Assembly (NCBI RefSeq): GCF_020536995.1
Contig: NC_068366.1
Coordinates: 24,927,973 to 24,991,972, forward strand
Source: Dreissena polymorpha
Lineage: Eukaryota > Mollusca > Bivalvia > Myida > Dreissenidae
Reading direction: 5' to 3'
DNA length: 64,000 nucleotides
Each line of letters begins with the position of its first letter. The stretch's first letter is position 1. Below the pieces are notes generated by a model. That model worked only from the letters and a program-made list of their open reading frames with translations, was not told where the DNA came from and did not search any database. Below, in pieces: positions 11,194-23,615 of the stretch. Made by a program: the position numbers and the translations under genes.

Positions 11194-12430
11194 CAGCGTT
11201 TTTTTTCCTTCTTTAACTAGTACCGGGGAACGGTACCTTTCCCAAAGCCTACCGGAGGCTTCCCAATTTTAGCACCGGACCTTTCCCAATCTCGATATCT
11301 ACCGTTCCGAACGATTTTAGGTGCCGTTCCCAATAGCCAGTGCCTTTTATTTTCGCTGGAAATATCTTTTGATATTGTCGAGCCTTTCATTTTCGGCCAT
11401 TTATTTTCGCAGGACATTGTTGCGTAGAAAGTAAACAAAACTTTTCAAATGGGGCGCAACTCTAACCGCTGTGTAAAATGTGAATGGATTACATAACCGC
11501 GACGAGTGATCGATATTTCCCGTGAAAGAATTCCATCGCTAAGACCAGTCTTCCTTACATCAATAAACTTTCTCAACACTAATTTTTCGTTGACATTAAA
11601 AAAAAACGTAACCGTATTGAGTTAAATGCGCATATTACTTCTATGTATAGTTTTTTAAGTGTCAAATCCGGACAGTAACTATTCGGATACGAATATAAAC
11701 AAATAAAAGTTTAACATAAAATTAAAAATAATGAGACATGGGTGTAAAATCCTATAGTTATTTACAACATATACATAAGCATTTTATGGCAGATGATCTT
11801 AAAATCTTATTTGATGATTTGAAAAAAAAATCAAAACAAAATATAAGACTTACCTTTGAAAATTATTGTTAAAGCATTCCACTCTAAAAACTCATTTTGG
11901 TTACGTGTGACTATTCTCACTGTCTATTGTTAAAAGATGTCAAACCAGTACAAGATCCATTGTTGTTGTTTTTGTTTAGTTTTAAAGTTTTTAATTTAAC
12001 TCGCATGAAAAATTGCAGGGCTTGTAAGACTTAAGGGCTAAAACAAAATTATTAATATTATTTTTTATGCAACTTCAGTGCTTATGCCAATCACTGGAAG
12101 ATATTTTTCCAATTGACGGGCACATTCTAACTGAAGTGGCAATAACACAATTTTCACATGACATGATACGATAGTCAAAATATCATAACCGTACTGTAGT
12201 TTTTCTGTCAAAACCTAGAGTTTAAAATGCTTTGTGATGCAGAATATAGCCCCTAATGATAGATTACATGCATTTTAAAAGTTCCCAATTCATCAATTTT
12301 GCGACTCAAATTTTTCCCAATTCATTGATTTCGCGACTCGTTTTTTTCCCAACTTGAAGATTTCACGACTCGAAAAATTCCCAATTGTAGGGGTACAGGT
12401 ACCTTTCCCCTTTAGGGAAAAAAACCGCTG
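11194..12430 (+). mobile_element. 1.24 kb non-autonomous hAT-like element, copy 1
   Basis: Starts CAGCGTTTTTTTTCC and ends AAAAACCGCTG; flanks are TATGTA on both sides (11188-11193, 12431-12436). The left end has the tract GGTACCTTTCCCAA; the right end has three units of TTCCCAATT followed by GCGACTCG or CACGACTCG, a subterminal repeat. The interior is AT-rich with no intact gene; small open frames in it are not plausible proteins. Copies 2 (16375, opposite orientation) and 3 (33320) are nearly identical by eye, so the family moved recently. Its ends match those of the transposase-bearing element at 28536-36515. Confidence 0.9.
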
Positions 12431-12774
12431 TATGTATAGATTTTCAATGTGGCACTCTTCCTTTAGTCAAATTTGAGTTCAATGCTTGGGGTCCCACATT
12501 TTTCAAAATGAAGCCTCTACATGAACCTTAAGTGAATCACTGCTACTTAAATGTTAAATAGTAAGTTAAACCTAAAAGCCTAGCATGCTAGGCTTAGGAA
12601 TTTAGTTTGTTAATTTTCTTCAATTTCAGAATTTAATTATAAGTTGTAAGTTATGCTTCTACATGTCCCGACCAGCAGTACATGTATACAAATTATAAAT
12701 GTGAAGAAAAAAAATTAAAAAAATAGCCCTGTTTATATCCACATCATGGCTCATCACGATGGCTTCATGGTTTT

Positions 12775-13427
12775 TAGCTCACCTGAGCGATAGCTCGGGG
12801 TGAGCAATTGTGATCACTCACCGTCCGGCGTCCGTCCGTCCGTCTGTCTGTCTGTCTGTCTGTAAACAATTTGTAAACATCTTCTTCTACTAAACCATTG
12901 AGCCAATTTCAACTAAATTTTATGTGGAGCATCCCTAGGTCATGGGACAAAAGAATTGTTAAAAAAATTTGATCACATAACCAAGATGGCCGCCATGACC
13001 ATATATGGTAAAAACCTTAAAAAATCTTCTTGTCAGAAACCGCTCATCAGATTTTCAAAAAATTTCACAGGGATGACCTTTGAAGGCTCCCCTGAAAAAG
13101 TTGTTCAAAGAAATTTGATTCGTCAAAAAACATGGCCGCAGGAGCTCGTTGAACTTTGCATGTTTATTCGTTTTTGCCTATTTTGTGAAAACTTTCAAAA
13201 ATCTTCCACATTTTTTGTCCGACCCTTTCCAAATTTGCACAGGGTCTTTATATCAATGAGGACACCAACCCTACAAAAAATGAGCATTATTGGTCCATGA
13301 AGTACAGAATTACCTCCCCTTGAATTGAGAAAATGGTGTTTATGCAATAAAGTCCAAATTTTTCATCCAATTCTTTCCAAACTTGTTTATATATCAGATT
13401 AAAGAGAATAAAATTTTCTTTATTATG
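12775..13427 (+). repeat. Left part of the TAGCTCACCTGAGC dispersed repeat
   Basis: Begins TAGCTCACCTGAGCGATAGC, followed by a (GTCC/GTCT)n microsatellite at about 12824-12863 and a body with phrases such as AAGATGGCCGCCATG and CATCTTCTTCTAC. I know this as a common repeat head in bivalve genomes. Its matching tail lies at 19042-19698; the pieces between are other insertions. Transposon class unknown. Confidence 0.65.
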
Positions 13428-14171
13428 CAGGGCTTTTCATCCTTATATAACAGAGGCCGATATTCGGCTCCTTCCCAATTCTAAAAAGCCTTATTTTTTC
13501 CCAACTCTGGCTGAAAGACTTCCCAAAAAAAACGATTGAAATTCCCCTGAAAATCAAAAAAATAAACACAGCGGATAGTGTTTTGTAGCCAAGTTACTAT
13601 TCAGTATAGTTTTACTGGTCTTGTAGATGATTGTAATTTCATTGAAAGCTTCCACGAGCGATAAACAAAGATGAAGGTTTATTTTGCGTAATTGTTGTCT
13701 GGTATCGATTTTTTTGCTTCCAGTTCAGTTCAGGTATTTCCCCACTACCGCTAAGCCGAATTTTAATTGTATTTGTGTACCAGTCTAGAACAGAATATTG
13801 CGTAGTACGGGTTTTATTGTCGGTTTTTGCACGAGGGCCGCAAGGGAGGTCACCAGTGTCATCGCTGAATTTTCAGTTTGAAAATGTCACATAATGTTTT
13901 AGTTTACTGTTCAAAAACTGCTGTTACCTGTTGAAAAGTTTATCTGTTTGAAAATATAGCTGGCCAATCTTTGAAAAGAACATTTCCAGGTCATTAATTC
14001 ATAACAAAAATAAAGTTCAAACCATTATTGTGACTGTTTAAAATTGATTAAATGATTTACCTGTGATGAAATGCTTTAAAAGTTTTTTTCCCAAAATGGC
14101 CATTTATCGCGCTTAAATTTCCCAATTTGCAAGGCTAGGGCTTCTTCCCAATTTCCAGATGAAAAGCCCTG
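13428..14171 (+). mobile_element. 744-bp non-autonomous hAT-like element, intact copy
   Basis: Inverted ends CAGGGCTTTTCATC (13428) and GATGAAAAGCCCTG (to 14171), flanked by TTATG on both sides (13423-13427, 14172-14176). Both subterminal regions contain TTCCCAA motifs. A second copy, identical over long stretches, is split by an 8.9 kb insertion at 37658-47355. No transposase. Confidence 0.92.
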
Positions 14172-14176
14172 TTATG

Positions 14177-14409
14177 TTTTTTCTTTCATGAAAATCCATA
14201 AAGGATAAGTGTTATTAATCGTTGCTTAATTAATGAACAATGCGAATTATCGGTATTGATTTTTTTCCTGACATGCCGTCCCAGATATTAACCGCTTTCA
14301 GCTGTAGACTATGCATCAATACATCGCCGTGTTATTGACCTGAAAAATTCATACGCAGTCGGCATTAACACCGGTCATCGAGACAAATTACTGATGTGAA
14401 AACAAATCG
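14177..14409. other. Spacer, no feature
   Basis: Short unique-looking stretch between two transposons; it may belong to the split TAGCTCACC repeat or its host DNA. Confidence 0.3.
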
Positions 14410-14411
14410 TA

Positions 14412-16166
14412 CAGTACACTCCACGCGTTTTCCCCAAAAAACGCGCTCCCTCCGCGGGTTTTTTCTGCTAGCGAGTGTTCACGCGGCGTTGGAAGAGCGA
14501 GGTGAACTTGATAAAACGCTCGGCGTTACGCCGCGTTCGCTAATTCCAGCGGCGTGTATTACTCTAGGCTAGTCGGTAAATGCAGACACTTTCCGTTCTT
14601 ATCAGTGATCGCCGCGCAACGCCGCGTTAGCAGTGTGGGCATGCCAAAAAATAAAAACATTGTTATAATAAATTGTTTAAATACTGTAGTACATGTATAA
14701 AAAAGATAATTGTATAGAAAATTAATACGTATAAAAATTATGTTTTTTAATTCACAGGTACGTCTACAATATGAATTAGTCTAATATAATACATTTGACA
14801 AATTAATATTTAAATCATAACACATGTGACACAAGGATAAATGTTCCGTAAAATTTCCAAATGAGAATAATAATTCGTAATCCGAAACACACTACGATTT
14901 TTAATTGTTAACACGACGTTTACAAATGCTTCCAATATACAGTCATGTATATTTCCCGACAAAAAGCGCGCGAAAATTATGCTGCAATGTACAAGGGTTT
15001 TTTATACAAACTTTGTAGCGCAGAGAACATTGAATTTTGTTGATTTCGGTTAAAAGTTTCTTTGGTATTTATTAACGAAATTATATCGCGAATAAGTTGA
15101 TATTTCCTCTATAATAATTTTAAATCGAACACGCCGAATCTTTATCGTTACGGTATTTTAGTAGAGTAATTATTTTAACACTAATTGTATAGTAAACTGA
15201 CTAAAGAAGACATCTGGGCGGAACTGGATTTGAAGTGTTTGACGTTATGAAAACACGCAAAGCTTGTTTACTGACCTATTGTGTAGACTGCTGTCTGCGG
15301 TGTTTTGACAAAAGGGATTAACATGTGTGAATGTCACTCTGCCGATTTGGTCCATAATTACTGGTAAACATTGTTTAGAATGTCGACGCAACAAGAATAC
15401 AACTGTGAATATTAAATGCAATTATCAACTCAATAGTTACCACCTTTTAGCAATCAATGGAATAACCTACAAACAAAGAGAAAATCAATGCATTAGCGAG
15501 CAGAGAATTGACTTTGTTCCGACAATTAAAACCATTCCTTATGCATTCGTTGAACGTGTTTACTTGAGTAAGTTATGCCTTTAGACAGGAAGAGGCTTTT
15601 CTTTGATTACGTCAAACTGTCAATTCACACAGATTTGCGAGATTTTTAGGGTCCTTGGTCATTTGTATACATGTTCAGTATAGAAAATCACCTGCTAACA
15701 TGAAAACTTTGGATTAAATTATCAAAATAAAAACAATGTTGCAAACTGTGTTTATATTAATTGGTAAGTATTAGTTAAAAAGACGACGTTTTGTGTGTCG
15801 TAAATCAACGAGTTTTCTATAAAACAACAACTCTTCTACAACCACGTCGGGATCGATCTATCTTGGTTGTGTTTTTTTTAATTGTAAATATTATACTACA
15901 TGTACATGTTTGTACTTGTAATAAATGTAATTTTATTTGAAAATCAGGAAGTCAAACAAAATTAAATTGATCGTTATCTCGTAAAACGTTTCCCCCGCGT
16001 TGCCAACGCCGAGGGCCGCCGCGTCGGCTTATCAGTTTTGCCGATCTTTAACCGCCGCGTTCAAAATCATGCAAACGCCGCGTATAGCGGGACTTTCTTA
16101 ATCTCCATCCAGGTCGAAACCCGCGGAGTTTGGAGGGAATTTGGGGAAAACGCGTGGAGTGTACTG
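14412..16166. mobile_element. 1.75 kb inverted-repeat element with TA duplication
   Basis: Near-perfect terminal repeats CAGTACACTCCACGCGTTTT and their inverse at the right end (to 16166), flanked by TA (14410-14411, 16167-16168). A TA duplication points to the Tc1/mariner superfamily, but there is no transposase to confirm it. Both subterminal zones are GC-rich with repeated CGCCGCGTT/AACGCGGCG, unlike the AT-rich interior. The interior shares a roughly 150-base core with 10140-10330 (reverse) and 22385-22680. Non-autonomous. Confidence 0.8.
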
Positions 16167-16374
16167 TACATCGTAGAGGATTAAATAAACAATTACATCT
16201 GATTAAAGATTAAAGATTGCTGCCGATTTAAATCAATTTGAGTACTTTTTGCGTATATTTGATGCCGAATGGGAAGCTGTGTTTAGACTTAAATTGAGAA
16301 AAATGGCAACGAGATACTTGCCTGTTGGTAGCTAAAGAAACTTCAGCGTACAGTTTATAATGGGTGGCCATTCC

Positions 16375-17612
16375 CAGCGTTTTTTTTCCCCAAAGGGGAA
16401 AGGTACCTGTACCCCTACAATTGAGAATTTTTCGAGTCGTGAAATCTTCAAATTGGGAAAAAAAAACGAGTCGCGAAATCAATGAATTGGGAAAAATTCG
16501 AGTCGCAAAATTGATGAAATGGGAACCTTTAAAATGCATGTAATCTATCATTAGGGGCTATATTCTGCATCACAAAGCATTTTAAACTCTAGGTTTTGAC
16601 AGAAAAACTACAGTACGGTTATGATATTTCGACTATCGTATCATGTCATGTGAAAATTGTGTTATTGCCACTTCAGTTAGAATGTGCCCGTCAATTGGAA
16701 AAAATATTTTCCAGTGATAGGCATAAGCACTGAGGTTGCATAAAAAATAATATTAATAATTTTTTTTAGCCCTTAAAAGTCTTACAAGCCCTGCAATGTT
16801 TCATGTGAGTTAAATTAAAAACTTAAAAACTAAACAAAAACAACAACAATGGATCTTGTACTGGTTTGACATCTTTTAACAATAGACAGTGAGAATAGTC
16901 ACACGTAACCAAAATGAGTTTTTAGAGTGGAATGCTTTAACAATAATTTTTAAAGGTAAGTCTTATATTTTGTTTAGATTTTTTTTCAAATCATCAAATA
17001 AGATATTAAGATCATGTGCCATTTAATGCTTATGTATATGTTGTAAATAACTATAGGATTTTACACCCATGTCTCATTATTTTTAATTTTATGTTAAACT
17101 TTTATTTGTTTATATCCGTATCCGAATAGTTACTGTCCGGATTTGACACTTAAAAGACTATACATAGAAGTAATATGCGCATTTAACTCAATACGGTTAC
17201 GTTTTTTTAATGTCAACGAAACATTAGTGTTGAGAAAGTTTATTGATGTAAGGAAGACTGGTCTTAGCGATGGAATTCTTTCACGGGAAATATCGATCAC
17301 TCGTCGCGGTTATGTAATCCATTCACATTTTACACAGCGGTTAGAGTTGCGCCCCATTTGAAAAGTTTTGTTTACTTTCTATGCAACAATGTCCGGCGAA
17401 AATAAATGGCCGAAAATGAAAGGCTCGACAATATCAAAAGATATTTCCAGCGAAAATAAAAGGCAATGGCTATTGGGAACGGCACCTAAAATCGTTCGGA
17501 ACGGTAGATATCGAGATTGGGAAAGGTCCGGTGCTAAAATTGGGAAGCCTCCGGTAGGCTTTGGGAAAGGTACCGTTCCCCGGTCCTAGTTAAAGAAGGA
17601 AAAAAAACGCTG
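16375..17612 (-). mobile_element. 1.24 kb non-autonomous hAT-like element, copy 2 (inverted)
   Basis: Same element as at 11194 but in the opposite orientation: begins CAGCGTTTTTTTTCCCC and ends GGAAAAAAAACGCTG. TSD is ATTCC (16370-16374, 17613-17617). Length and interior agree with the other copies base for base over long stretches. Subterminal GAGTCGTGAAATC/GAGTCGCGAAATC units lie at its left side here. Confidence 0.92.
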
Positions 17613-17617
17613 ATTCC

Positions 17618-19041
17618 CAGCTGTAGTCTACGGGCGGGTAGTGAACTGGTTGAGAAAAGTGGAAGCTTGTGGAAAAGCGGTTTGAGAAGTTTGTAAGAAA
17701 ACCCTGAATTATCAGTCTTGTGGGAAGAAGGCATTGCGTCTCCACGCAGAGGGCCCTTATCACATGCATTTGTAAAGAATATAAGAACCATCAAGACCAA
17801 CCAGGTAGGGTTTTTATTTTTTTAAACTAACACCACGAATTTGGTCGTATTTTCTGTTGCTAAAGTTTACTGTTTAGGTTGTTTTGCATCAAAAATCGGC
17901 AAGATAGATCTAGCAAATTTGCCAATTTTTTTTTATTAATAACGTATGATTCATTGATTGTGAGCTTTTAAAACATTTTGACCTTTGAATAAAGCATAAA
18001 TCAGGAAAAGAATTTTAACAGTAATTGAAAATACGATCAAATACGCCATTTTTGCTGACTGGGACAGGTCTTTTTTAGTTAAATAAAATATTTTATTGTC
18101 CCCAACATATGAGCCCAGCAGCAAGAAATGTTGTTTTTTTTACTTTTTGTAAAACAAATATGGGCAACCTACCGTAATCCAAATTTGCCGACACCTTAAT
18201 TCGACGATGTTCTATTTTTATCGATTAAATGGATGATTATTGTCTTGGAATCATTTCAAAGTAATACAGCCGAGTTTAAAATTATTATTTTGTGCTATTA
18301 AACATTCATTATTTCTTAAATTATTTGCTAAATATTGCTTCATGTAACCGTTACATCGTCAAATTTGGGTCACACCAGGATACAATTATTTAGCATTCAA
18401 ACAACGATTGGGATAAAAACTAGGGGAAGCCATGCTGAAATTTTCAATTTTAACTGTTTAGCAGAAGCAACCATACCCAATTTTCTTAGGTGTATGTGGA
18501 GGCTTCTGGCAGCATGATTCTGTGAATATAAATGGTGACATTTGATTCTGCATTAATTAAACATGTATTATTGACTTTTTTAAAGTATGTGTGAAAAATA
18601 TAATTTGTAACCACTGTTACAGGTTTTATCTGGTTCTTCAAAAGCAACACCTGCAGTCGAGTCCATGCCAGACAGAGGGTGCATGTGAATGAATTGCCTT
18701 TTGACTAAGTTTTGTGTGTTCCTTATCAAATACATGAAGATTTTTAAATATATGTGTATGTTGTTTTTTTAAGAAAATAGAATCACCAGAACAGGTATAG
18801 GCACCCTTTAAATGTGTTGAATCCAGGAGCTTCTGGGGGCCTCTGGCCCCCTTGTGCCCTGGACCCACCTAGGGCCCTGCGGCCCCCTGGCCCCCAGCTT
18901 TAAGTTCAGGATTTTCAAAATATCCAACTTTGACCCCTGCAAATGCTTTGCTAAAACTTTGGCTACAGTTTCTAAAATTTGGCTACACAAAATTCCATTT
19001 GGCTAAAATGTTGGCCACAGAAATTTTTGGGCAAGAGGAGC
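17618..19041. other. No gene seen; GGCCCCC-rich patch
   Basis: AT-rich sequence without supported coding regions. 18830-18897 is a local GC island of GGCCCCC/GGGGGCC tracts. GAGGAGCCCTG ending near 19044 looks like the right end of another CAGGG-type element, but no matching left end was found. Confidence 0.4.
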
Positions 19042-19698
19042 CCTGTTTGGATTGTATTTGGGTCATCTGGGGTCAGCAACTAGGCACTAGGTCAAATAAT
19101 AGAAAAACCTTGTGTAGACTATAGAGGTCACAGTTTTCATCAGATTTTATTGAAATATAGTCAGAATGTTTGTCTTGTTAAAATCTGGATTGGGATTGAC
19201 TTTGGGTCATCTAGGGTAAAAAACTAGGTCAGATGAAAAAAACAAACTTTTGTAGACAGTAGAGGTCACAGTTTTCATTAAATCTTTATGAAATTTGGCC
19301 AGAATATTAATCTTGATGAAATCTGGGTTGGGATTGTATTAGGGTCATCTGGGGTCAAAAACTAGGTCAAATCATAGAAAAACTTTGTGAAGACAATAGA
19401 GGTCATAGTTTTCATATGATCTTAATGAAATATGGTCAGAATGTTTATCTTGATAATATCTGATTTTGGATCGTATATGGGTCATCTGGGGTCAAAAATT
19501 AGGTCACCGGGCAAATTCTAGTAAAACCTTGTGTAGATGAAAGAGGTCACAGTTTTCATCACGTCTTGATGAAATTTTGTCAGAATGTATTAATTAATAA
19601 AATTTGGCTTGGGATTGTATATGGGTCTAATAAAATTTAAGTTTATGAAGCAAGGTTAGTCAGGTGAGCGATTCAGGGCCATCATGGCCCTCTTGTTT
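19042..19698 (+). repeat. Right part of the TAGCTCACCTGAGC dispersed repeat
   Basis: Four tandem units of about 140 bases, each carrying GGGTCATCTGGGGTCAA-like phrases (near 19060, 19204, 19342, 19480) and AGAGGTCACAGTTTTCAT. The repeat ends GTCAGGTGAGCGATTCAGGG, then GGCCATCATGGCCCTCTTG. GTCAGGTGAGC mirrors GCTCACCTGA at the head (12778). This is the typical tail of the bivalve repeat. Confidence 0.65.
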
Positions 19699-21927
19699 AC
19701 TACTCAACTCTTCAAAACAGAACATGGTCACAACTGCCCACAGTCACAATCCACAACATGTGGAACTGAAACAAAAAGAATTAACCACAAAGAACCATGC
19801 TCTTTCAATTTTCTTTCACTCGCAATTATAAATAACAGCAAACTTGTCAAACTCAAAAAGATACACCAAAGGAGCACATATACCATTTAATACATTAAAA
19901 AGAAATTATGGTTGGATATAAGTTGAGAAAATCATCAAAATTATATTATTAATTATATCTATAGAAGGATATATTTATTTCCTTATTACATTACCACGAA
20001 TATGACCTTTTATTTATATCACGAATACTTGGGGGTTGAAAACTAATATAAAATGCATGCGTTTATGCATGCGCACGAGGATCAAAACAGTTATGACATA
20101 CGTAGCGATTAACTTTTGTAAAATCAAGCATATTTAACGACGTAATTAAACTCCCGGGACATCATTTATGATTATATTTAGGTCTTGATCTATACTTTTT
20201 ATTGTGAATGTGAGCATCACAAGTCTGCTGTTATTTATATTTGAACACAAAGATAAACAAAACAAACAAAGTCAAACATAAACAAGAACAATTAAATGAG
20301 GAATTTAATGTACCTAATAAAATCCCAGCCATTTTAAGACACCTAATCTTTGACTCAAACAATACAGTCTATTGAGTATTGACATAAGACGATAAGTCAT
20401 AACTTCATGACATAAGTCCCTGAAAAGGTCTTATTTATCTGAAAAATAATTAATTCAAATCCTCAATAAATTAATCAAAAACTGCAATATATTTATTTTT
20501 CTTCACTTTTATACACAACTGGAAACAATTCACAGACAATATATTTATAAATCTAATATTCCAATAACATACGTTACAACGAGTGCGAATTTACAGGGGT
20601 GCCAAATTTCGTACCTCAGGCTCAGAGAGACAGCGGCCGTAAAGGTCACTAAACATGCATGTTAATAAAGCCAATTCCGGAAGGATTTACTCATTACAAA
20701 ACCAAAATACTAGTTTAAATCACGAGAGGAATAATTAAAATTGATAAATCAACCATTTCAATAAGAATATATAAGCTATTTACCGTAAAATTCTCCGATG
20801 ACTTTATTCTGTTTACATTTTCACCAACTTCTAAAGGTCATACGCCATGCGAAAATATATCACCATGTAGCTTGGAGTGTTATCTTTTATTTCATTGGCT
20901 TTACAAAGCGATACGTCATCAAACAGCTCCCGGATAGCCAATAAAAAAACGACTACCTCTTAAAGAACAGACTAAACCACGGCCGTAATACACTAAACAT
21001 GCAGAACGTCGTCGAATCGGCGCATTTCTAGATAAAGTTTAAAAAGGTTTCTAAAACTCGTTATAGTTTAAAATGTCATTTATAGTTAAAACAAATATTA
21101 ATTTTATAATAGATAACCTTTATTTCTATGAAACAATCTTTGAAATGGTAAAAAAAACAGTTTATTTCACACCAGTAATTCTGGCCATTTCCACTCCGAT
21201 TACACGATAACATCACATGACCTGAACCCCCTAGCAAGGACCTTTTTTCATTTTTTATTTATTTCAATACCCATTTATTAGAAAATATCTTTACCACAAA
21301 GCAAGGTAATCATGCTTTCGCGGTTATGACACATGTATTGTTGATTGTCATCACCTGCCCGCGTAGTCCAACTATTTGACGCTTTCAAATATTAAGCTAC
21401 TTTTTATATTGGTAATATTTGGAGCTACCAACCTGGCTGGCATTTAAATATGTTGGACTGTTTTCCTTCTTTGTCTATATTGTTGCGCAAGGATTTTGTG
21501 CGCAACATTCAAGCCCCGATATAAGACACTTAATATCAACGGATTGCAATAATATTTACATACCTGTGTAGATAAATCATTTCTCGATAATGTTCCGTAA
21601 AAATTTATGTAATGACACTTTGAATTTTGCATGCCTTAGCAATTTAAATCCAACCACTTTTCAATATTTCAATATCTCTCGATTCGCTGGCTGTGTAGAT
21701 ATAAATCTATAACACAACCTCGATGTAAAGCATCTGGTTTAAATGTGGAAGAATAAACAACGTAAAATACAGTTTGCGTTCGTCTGTTGTGGTGCAGAGC
21801 GTTACATAGTAAACCGATTTCGCTTAATTTAATAGCCCATTTGTCACGTCCGAATATTCAATTATCCAGAGTATTCAATTATACGGAATCTGTTATATTT
21901 CCAATGTTATCACTAACCGGGTGTAAT
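19699..21927. other. No gene or element recognised (2.2 kb)
   Basis: AT-rich DNA with a palindromic ATGCATGCGTTTATGCATGC patch near 20055. No long frame, RNA gene or clean inverted-repeat pair seen. It is the longest stretch in the window that looks like ordinary host intergenic or intronic sequence. Confidence 0.5.
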
Positions 21928-21932
21928 CCGCC

Positions 21933-22257
21933 CAGGGCTTTTTTTCCTGACTTTGTGAAGCGGCCCTGGCCCCCTTACTTTGTGAAAAAATGAGTCGCGA
22001 ACTTTTCAAAATTGTGAAAAAATGAGTTGCAATCTTTTCAAAATTGTGACAAATTGAGTCGCGAAATTTGCAAAATTGTGAAAAATTGAGTCGTGAACTT
22101 CTTAAAATTGTGAAAAACCGAGTCGTGAAATTTTTAAAATTGTGAAAAACGGCCAATTTTGTAAAAATTCACGGCCATGTTAGGTTTGTGAATTGTCCTT
22201 TTCAAAATTGTGAAATGTCCTTCCACGGCCACTCATAAAGAAGGAAAAAAAGCCCTG
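21933..22257. mobile_element. 325-bp hAT-like MITE
   Basis: Inverted ends CAGGGCTTTTTTTCCT and AGGAAAAAAAGCCCTG, flanked by CCGCC on both sides (21928-21932, 22258-22262). The body is about six imperfect units of TTCAAAATTGTGAAAAAATG with AGTCGCGAA or AGTCGTGAA. These units resemble transposase-binding subterminal repeats; the element is almost nothing else. A decayed relative lies at 53707. Confidence 0.92.
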
Positions 22258-22384
22258 CCGCCTGGAAATTGTGCTTTTCATGCATAATTAAAACATCGTT
22301 TCAACACATAAAGCGTTTAAAAAAGTTAATATTGGAATTAAATATTCAATCCATTATAAATATAATATAAATGTTTTGTTGAAT

Positions 22385-22680
22385 TCCCAAATGAGAATAC
22401 AAATTTTGTAATCCAAAACACACTTTCTAGCTTTAAATAAAACGTCCACATGTATTTCCTTTGCCCCCAACAAAAAGCTAGCGAAAACTATGCAGCAATG
22501 TACATTGTCACGCCATACAGTGCGTGTAATGATTTTTCCCATTTTCATTTTATTGCTTACCAAACGCTTACGCTAGCAAATCCATTGCTCATGTATTGTC
22601 CTGGTAAAAAGCGTGCCAAAATTAGCGTGGGTGTATATACACTGTCGAAGGAAAACTTTGTAGCGAGCAGTCTCCGCCAA
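22385..22680 (+). repeat. Dispersed core also inside two other elements
   Basis: Shares an ordered set of phrases with 14855-15050 and, reversed, with 10140-10330: AATGAGAATA, GTAATCC.AAACACACT, AAAAAGC.(A/C)GCGAAAA.TATGC, then CAATGTACA and TTTGTAGCG. It is more diverged here. Inverted ends were not located. Confidence 0.5.
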
Positions 22681-22690
22681 ACTAGTCAAA

Positions 22691-22760
22691 TTTTTACAGG
22701 ACAGTAGGTCCTGTAAACTGGGAAAAAATACAGGACCTCCTCTGTTTTTACAGGACCTAC
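22691..22760. repeat. TTTACAGGAC/GTCCTGTAAA inverted motif cluster
   Basis: TTTTTACAGGAC, GGTCCTGTAAA, ACAGGACC and TTTTTACAGGACC occur within 70 bases. The same motif, next to the same TCTCCGCCAAAC phrase, recurs in reverse at 48868-48970. Confidence 0.55.
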
Positions 22761-23610
22761 CAACTACATAAATATATTAATAAAATAACACGAAAAGACG
22801 AAACGTATACCCCCACATGGTGCATTGAAACAGAATATTTTCATGCTGTCTTCACAAAACAAGAGAAGCGAATTTATGGCGATTTTTAAGAATTAATAAT
22901 CCATATCGTTTTTTGATTCTTGTTGCTTAGTCTCAATGCGCATGTCAGAGAGGATTCTGGTCAATACGGCATAAACCGACGACGACCTAGATAATTAATC
23001 ACCAGCCTTTTTCCCGCAGGGACATTGACTGTCAATATCATGACATTGCGAATGAAGATGATCACAATTATTAATAAATATCTCGATTACGTCCATACAA
23101 ATTGATATTTGTATCATTTAATAATCAGATTTATAATTATCTTAATCAGCGACTAGGCCGTCGTGGATTTAGACCGTCCTGACGAGCATTCGTCATATGG
23201 TAACAACGCAAAAAAATGGACCAATCAGGTGCATCGCAAAATTCCGTAGAGTAGAGCGTTGGAACGGAAAGACGCGATTGCTATTTTTATACGGCGGAAA
23301 ACTTTCAGAGCCGTAAAAACATAATCAACAATTTGAGGTTGATGTTATGTGCAGACGTGCATAACAGATCGTATAGAGCAGACTGTCATTGAGTGTTTAT
23401 CCCAGTGTTTATCCGTCACCAGAAATTGAGTATTTTCAGTTTGTATGCAGGTGTATTCTCCGGAACAGATGTATAAAGATGCCGACTACAACTAGTAATT
23501 GTATGAATTTTATTTAATTAACATTAAATAAACATTATTTGTCTGCTTATGGTATGATGTTTATTTAATAAACTATATTTATATACATCCGTACAATCTT
23601 CAGATGTTTC
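22761..23610. other. No gene seen
   Basis: AT-rich DNA between repeats; no supported feature. Confidence 0.45.
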
Positions 23611-23615
23611 AATAT

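Noticed and set aside
11217-11438. 73-residue protein repeated at 11217, 17368 and in the third copy
   Set aside because: It lies in the terminal region of the 1.24 kb non-autonomous element; conservation reflects young copies, and the composition is not protein-like.
18960-19044. Right end of another CAGGGCTCC-type element
   Set aside because: GAGGAGCCCTG is suggestive, but I found no matching left end or TSD, so borders cannot be supported.
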